Below are positions 18,034 through 26,441 of a stretch of 64,000 nucleotides of DNA, piece after piece. The first letter of the stretch is position 1, and every line of letters starts with the position of its first letter. This stretch comes from Mucilaginibacter sp. PAMC 26640 (lineage in GTDB: Bacteria > Bacteroidota > Bacteroidia > Sphingobacteriales > Sphingobacteriaceae), in assembly GCA_001596135.1 (NCBI GenBank), contig CP014773.1, positions 62,001 through 126,000 of the forward strand, in the 5' to 3' direction. The notes beneath the pieces were generated by a model. That model was not told where the DNA came from, searched no databases, and saw only the letters and a program-made list of their open reading frames with translations. A program made the position numbers and the translations under genes.

Positions 18034-18681
18034 GATCAGATCTCCAGGAAATCCACAAGAAAACTGAATAACAGGTCTGTGATCTCCGGCTTGATCTCTT
18101 TTCTGGCATTAGGATTAATGGTGACGTATATTTGACGCGCTGCATACGATGGTATACATGACCGGCAACGTTATCTTTCTTACCCTAATGCCGTAGGTAT
18201 CTGCCTTGCTGTCAATTTCAAGCACAAAATCTTTATCGACCTTTTTTAAAGTCTCTTCAAAAGTGGACTTTAATTGTTCCTCAAATGAAGAGTAGACTTT
18301 GTTTTTTAAATTAGGTAACCTGAATTTGAAAGTGCTCATGGTTACGAACATCTTCTCCGGCAGGTTAAGTTCGATCCAGAAACTATCATAAAGCGAAGCG
18401 ATATTCACCCAAACACCATTAAGTCCTTGTCCAAAACGATAGTTTTGGGTGATGTCCTTATAAATTCTAAACCAGGCCTTTTTACCGTTATCATAAAAGT
18501 TCTCGAGGTCATTAAAGGCCTGCTCCAGTTTATCCAACTGGTACTCTTCCAGGCCCGCTTTACCAAAGTTATAATCCTGGCTGTTTTTAAGGTTTTGCCG
18601 GTATGACTCGATATCCGCCATGATCAGGTCGACTTTACTTTTATAGGCGTTTATTTCAAGTTCCGTGAATCTATCTTCCAT
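18034..18681 (-). pseudogene. Hypothetical gene with C-terminal frameshift, convergent with abiE
   Basis: The open frame 18115-18681 (start MEDRFTELEINAYKSKVDLI) encodes a helical protein, partly coiled-coil, with the motif VDKDFVLEIDSKADTYGIRV. Compared with the partial duplicate at 51842-52083, this copy lacks 2 bp near 18130-18137, so it stops early after CSASNIRHH. In the duplicate the frame continues CSASKIEVTINPNARKEI and a hydrophobic end. The lost tail is still readable in another frame at about 18036-18114. The gene may be natively longer by about 27 residues. I recognise no function; it follows abiE in both places and may be an associated gene. Confidence 0.55.
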
Positions 18682-18763
18682 ACACAAATCTATATTATTA
18701 AAGCTGAGGTCAGAGTGATAATGATGGAGCAAAAGCAGGAATTTGTGCTAATTCATCAAACTT

Positions 18764-18775
18764 TGACCAGCGTCA
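18764..18775 (+). promoter_or_regulatory. Crp/Fnr-type site upstream of the universal stress protein gene
   Basis: TGACCAGCGTCA, flanked as acttTGAC..GTCActaa, lies 119 bp before the usp start. It fits the window-wide pattern TGA(C/T)-N4-(G/A)TCA found upstream of most island operons. Confidence 0.5.
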
Positions 18776-18894
18776 CTAAATAGGATAACCGCCATCATTC
18801 TATGGTTCATAAATTTAAGAAATCTTTGTATCGGCATTTAGTCCGCCTACGGCAGATGTTACTATCAAGAAACTTAGAATAGAAAGAACCTACT

Positions 18895-19737
18895 ATGGAA
18901 AAGATACTCGTTACCACCGATCAATCCGTCAATTCAAAAGCGGCTATCCGATTTGCCATTAAACTAGCTAAACAGCGGAAAGCGGAGCTCATTATAGTTT
19001 ATGTCTATCACCTTTTAAAACCCTTTAACTGGACAGATCGCGCTTTTGAAAAGCATGGAGATAGCTTTAGGGAAAAAACCATGGCAGAGTTAACTTCCTT
19101 TATCGCCGACATTTATCATGAGATCCATGAAACCGAAATTCATCATCAGTTGGTATTGATCTCCAACATGGATGTGGTAGATGGCATCATGGAGTACGCA
19201 AATAAACATGCTTGCTCTTATATCTGTATCGCGACCCGCGGGGCAGGCATGTTAACCAAAATATTCGGCACACATACCGCTAAACTGATTACTCATTCTC
19301 CTATACCGGTGCTCTGCATACCAAGTGCATATCATTTAAAAGAAATAAAGCATGTTCTTTATGCCTCTGATCTGACGGACTACGAAAGCGAGTTGGCCAA
19401 AGTAGTTGCATTTGCAAGGCCGATCCATGCGAGCGTAGACCTGATGCATATATCTTATCCCTTTGAGTTTGCCTTTGATAAAGAATTGATGGAGGCGACA
19501 TTAAAGAAAAAAGCAGACTACGATGTTACAATTGTTAAAAGGCAGAGAGATATTACCAACGCGTTGCTGGAGGATATAGATGATGCCATTAAAGTGAGTA
19601 AACCCTCTTTGTTAGTCTTATTTACCCACCAGTCAAGGTCTATGTTTGAAAAACTGTTTTATCCTTCAAATGCGGAGGAATATTCCTTTTATGGCAAAAT
19701 ACCGCTCCTTACCTTCAATAAAAATGAAAGTAATTAA
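18895..19737 (+). CDS. Tandem universal stress protein (two UspA domains)
   Basis: This 280-aa protein has a first UspA domain at residues 1-145 (MEKILVTTDQSVNSKAAIRF, ATRGAGMLTKIFG, HSPIPVLCIP) and a second at about 152-278 (VLYASDLTDYESELAKVVAF). The first keeps the G-x-G...G-T nucleotide-binding type motif; the second is degenerate. Usp proteins help survival under starvation, hypoxia and membrane stress. It is the first gene of a rightward unit with the downstream P-type ATPase and has its own Crp/Fnr-type site. This pairing is typical of hypoxia regulons. Confidence 0.88.
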   Translation: MEKILVTTDQSVNSKAAIRFAIKLAKQRKAELIIVYVYHLLKPFNWTDRAFEKHGDSFREKTMAELTSFIADIYHEIHETEIHHQLVLISNMDVVDGIMEYANKHACSYICIATRGAGMLTKIFGTHTAKLITHSPIPVLCIPSAYHLKEIKHVLYASDLTDYESELAKVVAFARPIHASVDLMHISYPFEFAFDKELMEATLKKKADYDVTIVKRQRDITNALLEDIDDAIKVSKPSLLVLFTHQSRSMFEKLFYPSNAEEYSFYGKIPLLTFNKNESN

Positions 19738-19785
19738 ATACGCCTCCTTGCAATCTCTTCATCTTTAGTAATAACACCCTTTCTA

Positions 19786-22488
19786 ATGCTAATGAAATAT
19801 CCGTTAGACCATCCTTATTCATTAGCGCCCGAAGCAGTAATCGCGCAGGTTCAATCCGACGCCGTTAAAGGCATCACCCAAAATGAAGCTGGAAAGCGCT
19901 CCAAAACCTATGGCCTCAATGCTTATAAGGTGCAAAAGCAAAAAAGTATTTGGTGGATCATGGTGATTCAGTTCAAAAGCCCTATCGTTTATTTACTGGT
20001 ATTTGGCGCAGCTGTATCTCTTTATTTTAAAGATGTATTAGAGACTGTAGCCATACTGGTCGTCATTGTGATCAACGCTTTTATTGGCTTTTTCATGGAA
20101 ATGCAAGCCAGGAGTTCCATGAATGCGTTAAAAAAAATGGATGTCATTCTGGCTGAAGTGATCCGCGATGGTAAAACAAGATCTGTCCCTTCCGAACAAT
20201 TGGTGCCTGGCGATCTTGTACCGCTGGAAGCCGGAGATATTATCCCTGCTGATGGCCGTTTGGTAGCAGTGAACCGTTTGCAATGCGATGAGTCTTCCCT
20301 AACGGGAGAATCTCTCCCTTCCGATAAAACTATCGGGGAGTTGAGCGCAGATACGGTTGTTGGAGACCAGCACAATATGGTTTTCAAGGGAACTTCTGTT
20401 ATCAACGGAAACGGAAAGATGGTGATCACCGGCATAGCAGCGCAGACTGAATTAGGCACGATCACTACCCTGGTGGAAAGTGCAGCTGATACCATTACTC
20501 CGTTGGATAAGAAGTTAAACAAATTAAGCCGTAAACTAATTTGGATCACATTAGGTATGACCGCCATCTTCGCGGTATCAGGTTTTATTCAGGATAAGCC
20601 ACTTTTGACGATCATTGAAACCTCTATTGCCCTTGCCGTGGCTGCCATACCAGAGGGCTTGCCAATCGTGGCCACGGTAGCTTTATCTTATGGTATGTTA
20701 TTAATGGCGCGACGAAACGCCATCGTGAAGAAACTTTCGGCAGTAGAAACACTGGGAAGTACGGGTGTGATCCTAACGGATAAAACCGGCACCTTGACAG
20801 AGAATAAAATTTTAGCGGACACTTTCGCTTTTCCCGATGAAAGTGTGAAAGTTCATATAGAAGATCATGAACTGAAATTTCCGGACGGGGCGATCAAATC
20901 AAGCGCTGAAAACTTTGATAAACTCTTATTGACAGGCATCTTATGTAATAATGCCGTGGTCAATGTCAATGAAACAAATAAAAGCAAACTAAAACTTTCG
21001 GGGGATCCGGTTGAAGTGGCCTTGCTCCAGCTTGGTATGGCCGCAGGGTTAGACACTTCAGCACTCCTGAAAAAGTATGTACGTATCGGCGAAGTACCCT
21101 TTAGTTCGGAGAGCATGATGATGGGCACGTTAAACCGAACACCTGACGAGGATTTTGTAGCCGCCAAAGGATCGGTGGAACATTTGCTGGAAAAATGCGG
21201 CAGGATACAATCCGGCGAACATATCAGGGAGATGGATAGCCATTCGAAAGAAGAGATATTACTCAAGTCAGAGCAAATGGCAGCTTCAGGATTGCGCATA
21301 TTGGGGTTTGCTTACCGGTTGGAAAAAAAGCTGGATCAACGAGATTTTATGACTGATCTCATCTATATCGGTATGGCCGGATTCCTTGACCCGCCACGCA
21401 TGGATATCAAAGGGGCGATTTTAGACTGCCGTAATGCTGGGATCAAAGTGGTCATGATCACGGGCGATCACCCACAAACAGCGTTGAACATTGCCCGAAA
21501 AGTTGGACTGATCGAACAAGATAACAAAAACGTGATCACCGGTATGGAGTTGCCGAAAAGCGGTCTGTTAACTAAAGCATGGCGGCAACGCATCCTGGAT
21601 ACCGCTGTCTTTGCGCGCGCATCACCCAAGCAAAAGCTGGAAATTGCAGATGTGTTCCAGCAGGACGGCTCCATCGTTGCCATGACCGGTGACGGGGTCA
21701 ACGATGCACCGGCGTTAAAAAAAGCGGATGTGGGGATCGCGATGGGTATACGAGGAACCCAGGTAGCCAAGGAAACTGCCAGTATTATTTTAAAGGATGA
21801 TTCATTTACTTCAATTGCCGAAGCCGTTGCGCATGGCCGAGAGATCTTTCAAAACATTCAAAAGTTTGTGGTTTACCTGGTATCCTGTAACCTGAGCGAG
21901 ATCTTTATTGTAACTTTATTAGGCGTCGTCACACCTGCCGCTACTTTACTTCCCCTGCAAATCCTATTCCTGAATATGGTGACCGATATCTTCCCCGCGT
22001 TGGCGTTGGGCTTGGGGTCCGGCGATGATACCGTGATGCAGCGACCGCCCCGCGACCCTAACAAGAATATTATCACCAACGAGAATTGGCTGGTCATCGC
22101 GCTATATTCAACAGCCATGACGTCAGCAGTAATCCTTGCGGTGGTTTATTGTCGCGAGGTACTGCACACGGATGACCGGGTAAGTAACAATGTGGCTTTT
22201 ATTACACTCACCTTCACGCAGCTGTTTCATGTATTTAACATGTCTTCTTCGGGGTCGGCTTTCTTTAAAAATGAGATCACCCGGAACAAATTTGTCTGGA
22301 TCGCGCTATTTATTTGTAGCGGACTGACTTTAATGGTGTTTGCTGTTCCCGGGATGCGGCTTGTGTTGGGATTAGCGGTACTTCCAATCAAATTATGGAT
22401 AACCGCAATAACCGTCAGTTTGTTTCCGTTATTCGTTATTCAGTGCTGGAAAGCTTTTCAAAAATATAGGCTGCATAAATCACTTTAA
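19786..22488 (+). CDS. P2-type cation-transporting ATPase
   Basis: This 900-aa protein (an ATG at 19792 is an alternative start) has the N-terminal cation-ATPase domain (DHPYSLAPEAVIAQVQSDAV), the actuator TGES, the membrane PEGLP motif in AAIPEGLPIVATVALSYGM, DKTGT with phosphorylated Asp332, and TGDGVNDAPALKKADVGIAM. Ten membrane helices are expected. PEGLP and the overall plan place it in the P2A/P2-like group (Ca2+ or monovalent cations); the substrate cannot be fixed from sequence alone. It lies 48 bp after usp. Its tail overlaps the tail of the convergent permease gene by 9 bp. Confidence 0.88.
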   Translation: MLMKYPLDHPYSLAPEAVIAQVQSDAVKGITQNEAGKRSKTYGLNAYKVQKQKSIWWIMVIQFKSPIVYLLVFGAAVSLYFKDVLETVAILVVIVINAFIGFFMEMQARSSMNALKKMDVILAEVIRDGKTRSVPSEQLVPGDLVPLEAGDIIPADGRLVAVNRLQCDESSLTGESLPSDKTIGELSADTVVGDQHNMVFKGTSVINGNGKMVITGIAAQTELGTITTLVESAADTITPLDKKLNKLSRKLIWITLGMTAIFAVSGFIQDKPLLTIIETSIALAVAAIPEGLPIVATVALSYGMLLMARRNAIVKKLSAVETLGSTGVILTDKTGTLTENKILADTFAFPDESVKVHIEDHELKFPDGAIKSSAENFDKLLLTGILCNNAVVNVNETNKSKLKLSGDPVEVALLQLGMAAGLDTSALLKKYVRIGEVPFSSESMMMGTLNRTPDEDFVAAKGSVEHLLEKCGRIQSGEHIREMDSHSKEEILLKSEQMAASGLRILGFAYRLEKKLDQRDFMTDLIYIGMAGFLDPPRMDIKGAILDCRNAGIKVVMITGDHPQTALNIARKVGLIEQDNKNVITGMELPKSGLLTKAWRQRILDTAVFARASPKQKLEIADVFQQDGSIVAMTGDGVNDAPALKKADVGIAMGIRGTQVAKETASIILKDDSFTSIAEAVAHGREIFQNIQKFVVYLVSCNLSEIFIVTLLGVVTPAATLLPLQILFLNMVTDIFPALALGLGSGDDTVMQRPPRDPNKNIITNENWLVIALYSTAMTSAVILAVVYCREVLHTDDRVSNNVAFITLTFTQLFHVFNMSSSGSAFFKNEITRNKFVWIALFICSGLTLMVFAVPGMRLVLGLAVLPIKLWITAITVSLFPLFVIQCWKAFQKYRLHKSL

Positions 22489-23564
22489 AACATCAAGCCG
22501 GTTTTTTGATGGTCGGTCATCTCCCAGCAATACGCCCCATTGTTGGTAACGTTTGGTATGATCAAACAATATTTTTAATAAAGATAGTACCGGCATAGCC
22601 AGGAACATGCCTGATATACCGGCCATGGTTCCGGCAACAATGATCCCGACGATAGAGACCAGTGGATTGATCTTGATCTGCGACCCAACGATACGTGGCA
22701 TCAGGATATTGTTATCTAATAACTGTACAAAAGTGATTGCTGCCAATACGATCAGCACGTCGGTAATGCTTTCTGACGAGGCAAGCGTTAATAAGATACC
22801 GAGAATATTGCCGATCAACGCACCGAGGTATGGAATAAGGTTAAGGAAAGCAAAAATAATCCCGATCAGTAAAGCGTTTTGGATACCAAATACCCATAGA
22901 GACCCTGCAAGTAAAACGATGATATACGTAATCTGGATCAGCAAGCCAACCAGGTAGCTTTTAACCATTTTTTCGGTCTGCCGGACAGCTTCCTCTACAT
23001 TTTGATACTCATCTTTTTTAAACCACATCAGCACGAATTTTAAAAAGAGGTTCCTGTAAAGCAGGATCAGGTAGATATAGATGGGCAATAAACCAATAAA
23101 TATTACGATTCCGGACAATGAGCCCACTGCGCCGCTTAACAAGCCGCCAAGGGAACTGAATAATTTTTTGCTTTGTGTGTTGATAAATTTGAGCTGTTCC
23201 GCCGGTGAATAGCCAAATGAATTACTGATCCAGATACTTAAATTATCAAAATGCTTGGTTACAGTCCGCTGTATTTGCGGAAAATCAGCTATCAGTGCGC
23301 CTACCTGGCTGGAGAACAGCCAGATGATCAGTGCCAAAACAATGGTTAGCAATAGGATCGGCAACATAACGGCAATTGCTTCCGGAAATTTTAGCTTCCT
23401 AAAAAACCGAAAAACCGGTAATAGCATAAGGCTAAAAAAAATGCCATTAAAAGGGGCATAATGATTGTATTGCCGGTGACAATGATCGTACCTAAAACAA
23501 AAAGCCCCACTAATTCTATAGCACGTTTTACAGTTACAGGCAGGCGTTTAATTTCTGTGTTCAT
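22480..23564 (-). pseudogene. AI-2E/PerM-family permease, frameshifted near the N-terminus
   Basis: The family-typical start MNTEIKRLPVTVKRAIELVG is at 23564, but an 8-A run (23434-23441 on the plus strand) is one base short. Translation from there leaves the frame at AFF, while the remaining 315 codons (22480-23427) continue the protein without a gap (FRFFRKLKFPEAIAVMLPIL, then YLVGLLIQITYIIVLLAGSL). The rest is intact to residue about 360. Either the allele is mutated or the homopolymer is mis-sequenced; the second is quite possible. The family includes efflux permeases with eight helices. It lies 28 bp downstream of the gene at 23593 and probably shares its promoter. Confidence 0.75.
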
Positions 23565-23592
23565 AATAAAATAGCCTCGTAGTTATATGAGC

Positions 23593-24077
23593 TTAATCGT
23601 TGTCTTTGCCATTTCCACCATTTGCAGGTAACACCGAGTTGTTTCCAATCTCGGTATGCCTGATCTGTCCTCCCAAATAACCTGTTCTGGCAATAAGTCC
23701 AAATCCTATGAGAGAAGCAACCAATGCGATTAAAGCAAGCGGCCTCACCAGCGAAGGGCTTTTCCAGGTCACAAAAATCCCGGCCATTGATATTACTCCG
23801 ACGACGATCAAACCGACCAAAGATGTCAGCGCAGATTCAGCATGTTCTTCGATGGTATTTTTAGAAATTCCTTGTAAATGCTCGACGGTCTCTTCTGCGC
23901 CTTCACCGGTTGCATAAGCGATAACGGCTCCAATGGCAGAGATGATCAGAACATTATAAGCGGCGATTAATGTAGTGTTGTTTTTCTCCATATTCCATGG
24001 ATCAAAACGAACCCTCCTAAAATAGAACCGAATATCGGCAGATGGGTGATCAGTAAATGGATGTGTGTTTGACTCAT
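23593..24077 (-). pseudogene. Small DUF2231-like membrane protein, frameshifted
   Basis: The natural start is at 24077: MSQTHIHLLITHLPIFGSIL, then GGFVLIHGIWRK, typical of small four-helix membrane proteins of the DUF2231 type. The frame breaks at a run of five T (23981-23985, plus strand). One more base would join it to NNTTLIAAYNVLIISAIGAV and the remaining helices, ending GGNGKDND. The lesion type is the same as in the next gene downstream. The intact form would have about 161 aa. Function unknown; homologues often sit beside stress genes. Confidence 0.7.
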
Positions 24078-24119
24078 GATTTTTTATATCCAAGGTAGGT
24101 GCAAATAGCTGCACAAATG

Positions 24120-24153
24120 TGATGTAGATCAGGCATCTTAATGACATTGATCA
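24120..24153. promoter_or_regulatory. Two Crp/Fnr-type sites in a divergent intergenic region
   Basis: TGATGTAGATCA (24120-24131) and TGACATTGATCA (24142-24153) lie between the divergent starts at 24077 and 24189. The first is 43 bp from the leftward start and the second 36 bp from the rightward start. Two sites for two directions fits a shared regulator. Confidence 0.5.
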
Positions 24154-24188
24154 CTACATAGAACTCATAAAAGGTCGAGCTTTATAAT

Positions 24189-24695
24189 ATGAAAAACTCC
24201 CGTTATTTACTTGCCTTATTCGCCTTGTCCGTTATTATTAGTTGTAACCAGGGCAAAAAAGATCAAACCAAAATGATAGATAGTTTGACCTCGATGTCAG
24301 GTACCCGAAGACCAGATAAACAGTGTTTTGTCGCCCTTTTTGAAAAGGACAGTGCAAGCCTGACGCTTCATAATGCCCCGGGAGGGAAAGTCACCGGAGA
24401 ATTGTATATCAAATACCATGACATCAAAGAAATGGCCCTGGAAAGCGATCTTAATATTGGCAAGATAGAGGGGGAGTTTAAAGGCGACACTTTATTTGCC
24501 AATTACAGGTTCACCAGCGGGACGATGAATAAAACAGTCTATTCTAACCCGATTGCGCTGCTCGCCGAAGGCGATTCCCTGACATTGGGTACAGGTGTGA
24601 TTGTAAGCTATATGGGACGGTCCTCATTTGATAAAAAGGCACCGCTCGTATTTAGCAAAAGCAAGTTTCATTTTAAACCGGTTAGTTGCAAATAA
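24189..24695 (+). CDS. Hypothetical lipoprotein
   Basis: This 168-aa protein starts MKNSRYLLALFALSVIISC, a lipoprotein signal with Cys19. The mature part is beta-rich (CFVALFEKDSASLTLHNAPG, GKIEGEFKGDTLFANYRF), typical of small Bacteroidetes envelope lipoproteins. No catalytic motif is seen. It is the first gene of a long rightward unit (24189 to about 34680) and has a Crp/Fnr-type site 36 bp upstream. It ends 7 bp before the next start. Confidence 0.7.
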   Translation: MKNSRYLLALFALSVIISCNQGKKDQTKMIDSLTSMSGTRRPDKQCFVALFEKDSASLTLHNAPGGKVTGELYIKYHDIKEMALESDLNIGKIEGEFKGDTLFANYRFTSGTMNKTVYSNPIALLAEGDSLTLGTGVIVSYMGRSSFDKKAPLVFSKSKFHFKPVSCK

Positions 24696-24702
24696 TTGGC
24701 TA

Positions 24703-26403
24703 ATGAGATACCATACATTTGTGACAGACTATGACGGAACCATTGCTGAAAATGAACGGGTTTCCATAGCAACGATAGAAGCATTGAGCAGACTGAAAGC
24801 CACCGGCCGCAAGTTGATACTGGTGACCGGTCGCGAACTGGATCAACTCCAGTATGTATTTCCTGAGTTCGGAATATTCGATATGATCGTCGCGGAGAAC
24901 GGGGCTTTGATCTACAGCCCGGCCAGTAAAAAGACGGCATTATTGGGAAACAGGCCTCCGGAGGCTTTCATTCGGTTATTACAGGATAAAAATATTCCTT
25001 TATCGGTCGGTCAGGTGATCGTAGCGACCTGGGAACCACACCAGGAAGTAGTGCTGGAAGCGATCAGAAATTTCGGCTTGGAATACCAGCTGATCTTTAA
25101 CAAAGGTGCGATCATGATCCTGCCGCCGGGTATTAATAAGGCAACAGGTCTGCATGCGGCGCTTATTGAACTTAACCTTTCGGAACATAATACCGTAGCC
25201 GTGGGCGATGCGGAGAATGACAATGCTTTGCTCGAAGCGGCGGAATGCGCAGTGGCGGTAAACAACGCTTTACCGCTATTAAAGGAAAACGCGGATTGGG
25301 TCACCAATAACTCGCGCGGTGCGGGTGTAGTAGAACTGGTCGAAGAATTGTTAGCCGACGACCTGCTATCGTTGGATCCCAAATTAGCCCGCCATTTCCT
25401 GCCATTAGGTAAGAAATCCGACGGCACTGCATATGCAATTAGCCCTTACGGAAAAAATATTCTACTGGCAGGCACATCGGGTTGTGGTAAAACAACTTTT
25501 ACCGCGGCGTTTGTGGAGCAGCTGATACTGAAGCAATATCAATTCTGCCTGATTGACCCAGAAGGCGACTACCAGGACCTGCCCGGCGCACTCACTATTG
25601 GTGACGGTAGCCAGCCGCCGCTAACAGATCATGTGATCAAGGTACTATCACAAACATCTGAAAACGCGATCGTTTGCTTTTTAGCGATACCATTGGGTGA
25701 ACGTCCTGCCCATTTTAAAAGATTGTTAACCGAACTGGTCCAATTGCGCGAGTCGACAGGCCATCCGCATTTTATCATTATTGATGAAGCGCATCATTTG
25801 CTGCCAAAAGAAGATCGGGAGATCGTTAGTGCATTACCGGAAAAGGTTACCAATATCATGGCTATAACGACCAAGCCGGAACTACTTTCCAATGCTTTCC
25901 TGCAGCGCATTAATCTGGTTATAGCAATGGGAGATTGCCCGGAGCAAACGATGGAATCTTTTTCAGAGCTCACGAGTGCCGCTATTCAAATTTCGGATAA
26001 CTTAATCCATCAAAGAAACGGTGCTTTGGTATGGCAAAAAGAACAAAAGCTGTCTTTTCCTATAACGGGCAATATACCGGCGAAATTTCTGATGCGCCAT
26101 AAACGTAAATACGCGAGCGGTGATATGTATGCGAATAGCTTCTTTTTTACAGGGCCGAACCATAAACTCAATCTTAAGGCCAATAATCTGATGGTTTTTA
26201 TACAAATGGCCACCGGCGTAGATGATGACACCTGGCTATATCATTTGCATCGCCACGATTATTCTAACTGGTTCCGCAATTCTATTAAAGACCCGCAGCT
26301 TTCCGACCATTCAAAATTGATCGAAAACGCTGGAAATGATCCTGGTTCATCGCGCAGGCATATATTCAAGCTGATCATGAATACTTACACTTCGCCGGCC
26401 TGA
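24703..26403 (+). CDS. HAD-IIB phosphatase fused to a HerA/DUF87-like P-loop ATPase
   Basis: From ATG 24703 the protein has 566 aa. The open frame extends to 24628 inside the previous gene, but MRYHTFVTDYDGT is a standard HAD start. Residues 1 to about 210 form a Cof-type HAD hydrolase: motif I DYDGT with Asp9 and Asp11, and motif IV VGDAENDNALLEAA. Residues about 230-440 form a P-loop ATPase: AGTSGCGKTTF (Walker A at about 257-265) and IIIDEAHHLLP (Walker B Asp361/Glu362), a HerA/VirB4-like architecture. The C-terminus has no recognised domain. The substrate is unknown; sugar phosphate or phosphoglycolate is usual for the HAD part. It is not a split or frameshifted gene. Confidence 0.8.
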   Translation: MRYHTFVTDYDGTIAENERVSIATIEALSRLKATGRKLILVTGRELDQLQYVFPEFGIFDMIVAENGALIYSPASKKTALLGNRPPEAFIRLLQDKNIPLSVGQVIVATWEPHQEVVLEAIRNFGLEYQLIFNKGAIMILPPGINKATGLHAALIELNLSEHNTVAVGDAENDNALLEAAECAVAVNNALPLLKENADWVTNNSRGAGVVELVEELLADDLLSLDPKLARHFLPLGKKSDGTAYAISPYGKNILLAGTSGCGKTTFTAAFVEQLILKQYQFCLIDPEGDYQDLPGALTIGDGSQPPLTDHVIKVLSQTSENAIVCFLAIPLGERPAHFKRLLTELVQLRESTGHPHFIIIDEAHHLLPKEDREIVSALPEKVTNIMAITTKPELLSNAFLQRINLVIAMGDCPEQTMESFSELTSAAIQISDNLIHQRNGALVWQKEQKLSFPITGNIPAKFLMRHKRKYASGDMYANSFFFTGPNHKLNLKANNLMVFIQMATGVDDDTWLYHLHRHDYSNWFRNSIKDPQLSDHSKLIENAGNDPGSSRRHIFKLIMNTYTSPA

Positions 26404-26441
26404 TCTTTTCGTTCAATAATTAAACATATAATTTGAGATCC

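Noticed and set aside
18841..18860. Short imperfect palindrome GTCCGCCTACGGCAG as a REP-type repeat
   Set aside because: Only one occurrence was noticed in the window, and symmetry is poor.
20022..20567. Long minus-strand ORFs inside the P-type ATPase (also 20865-21299)
   Set aside because: They are mirror frames of a gene with all P-type motifs; they are rich in Ser/Thr/Pro with no domain.
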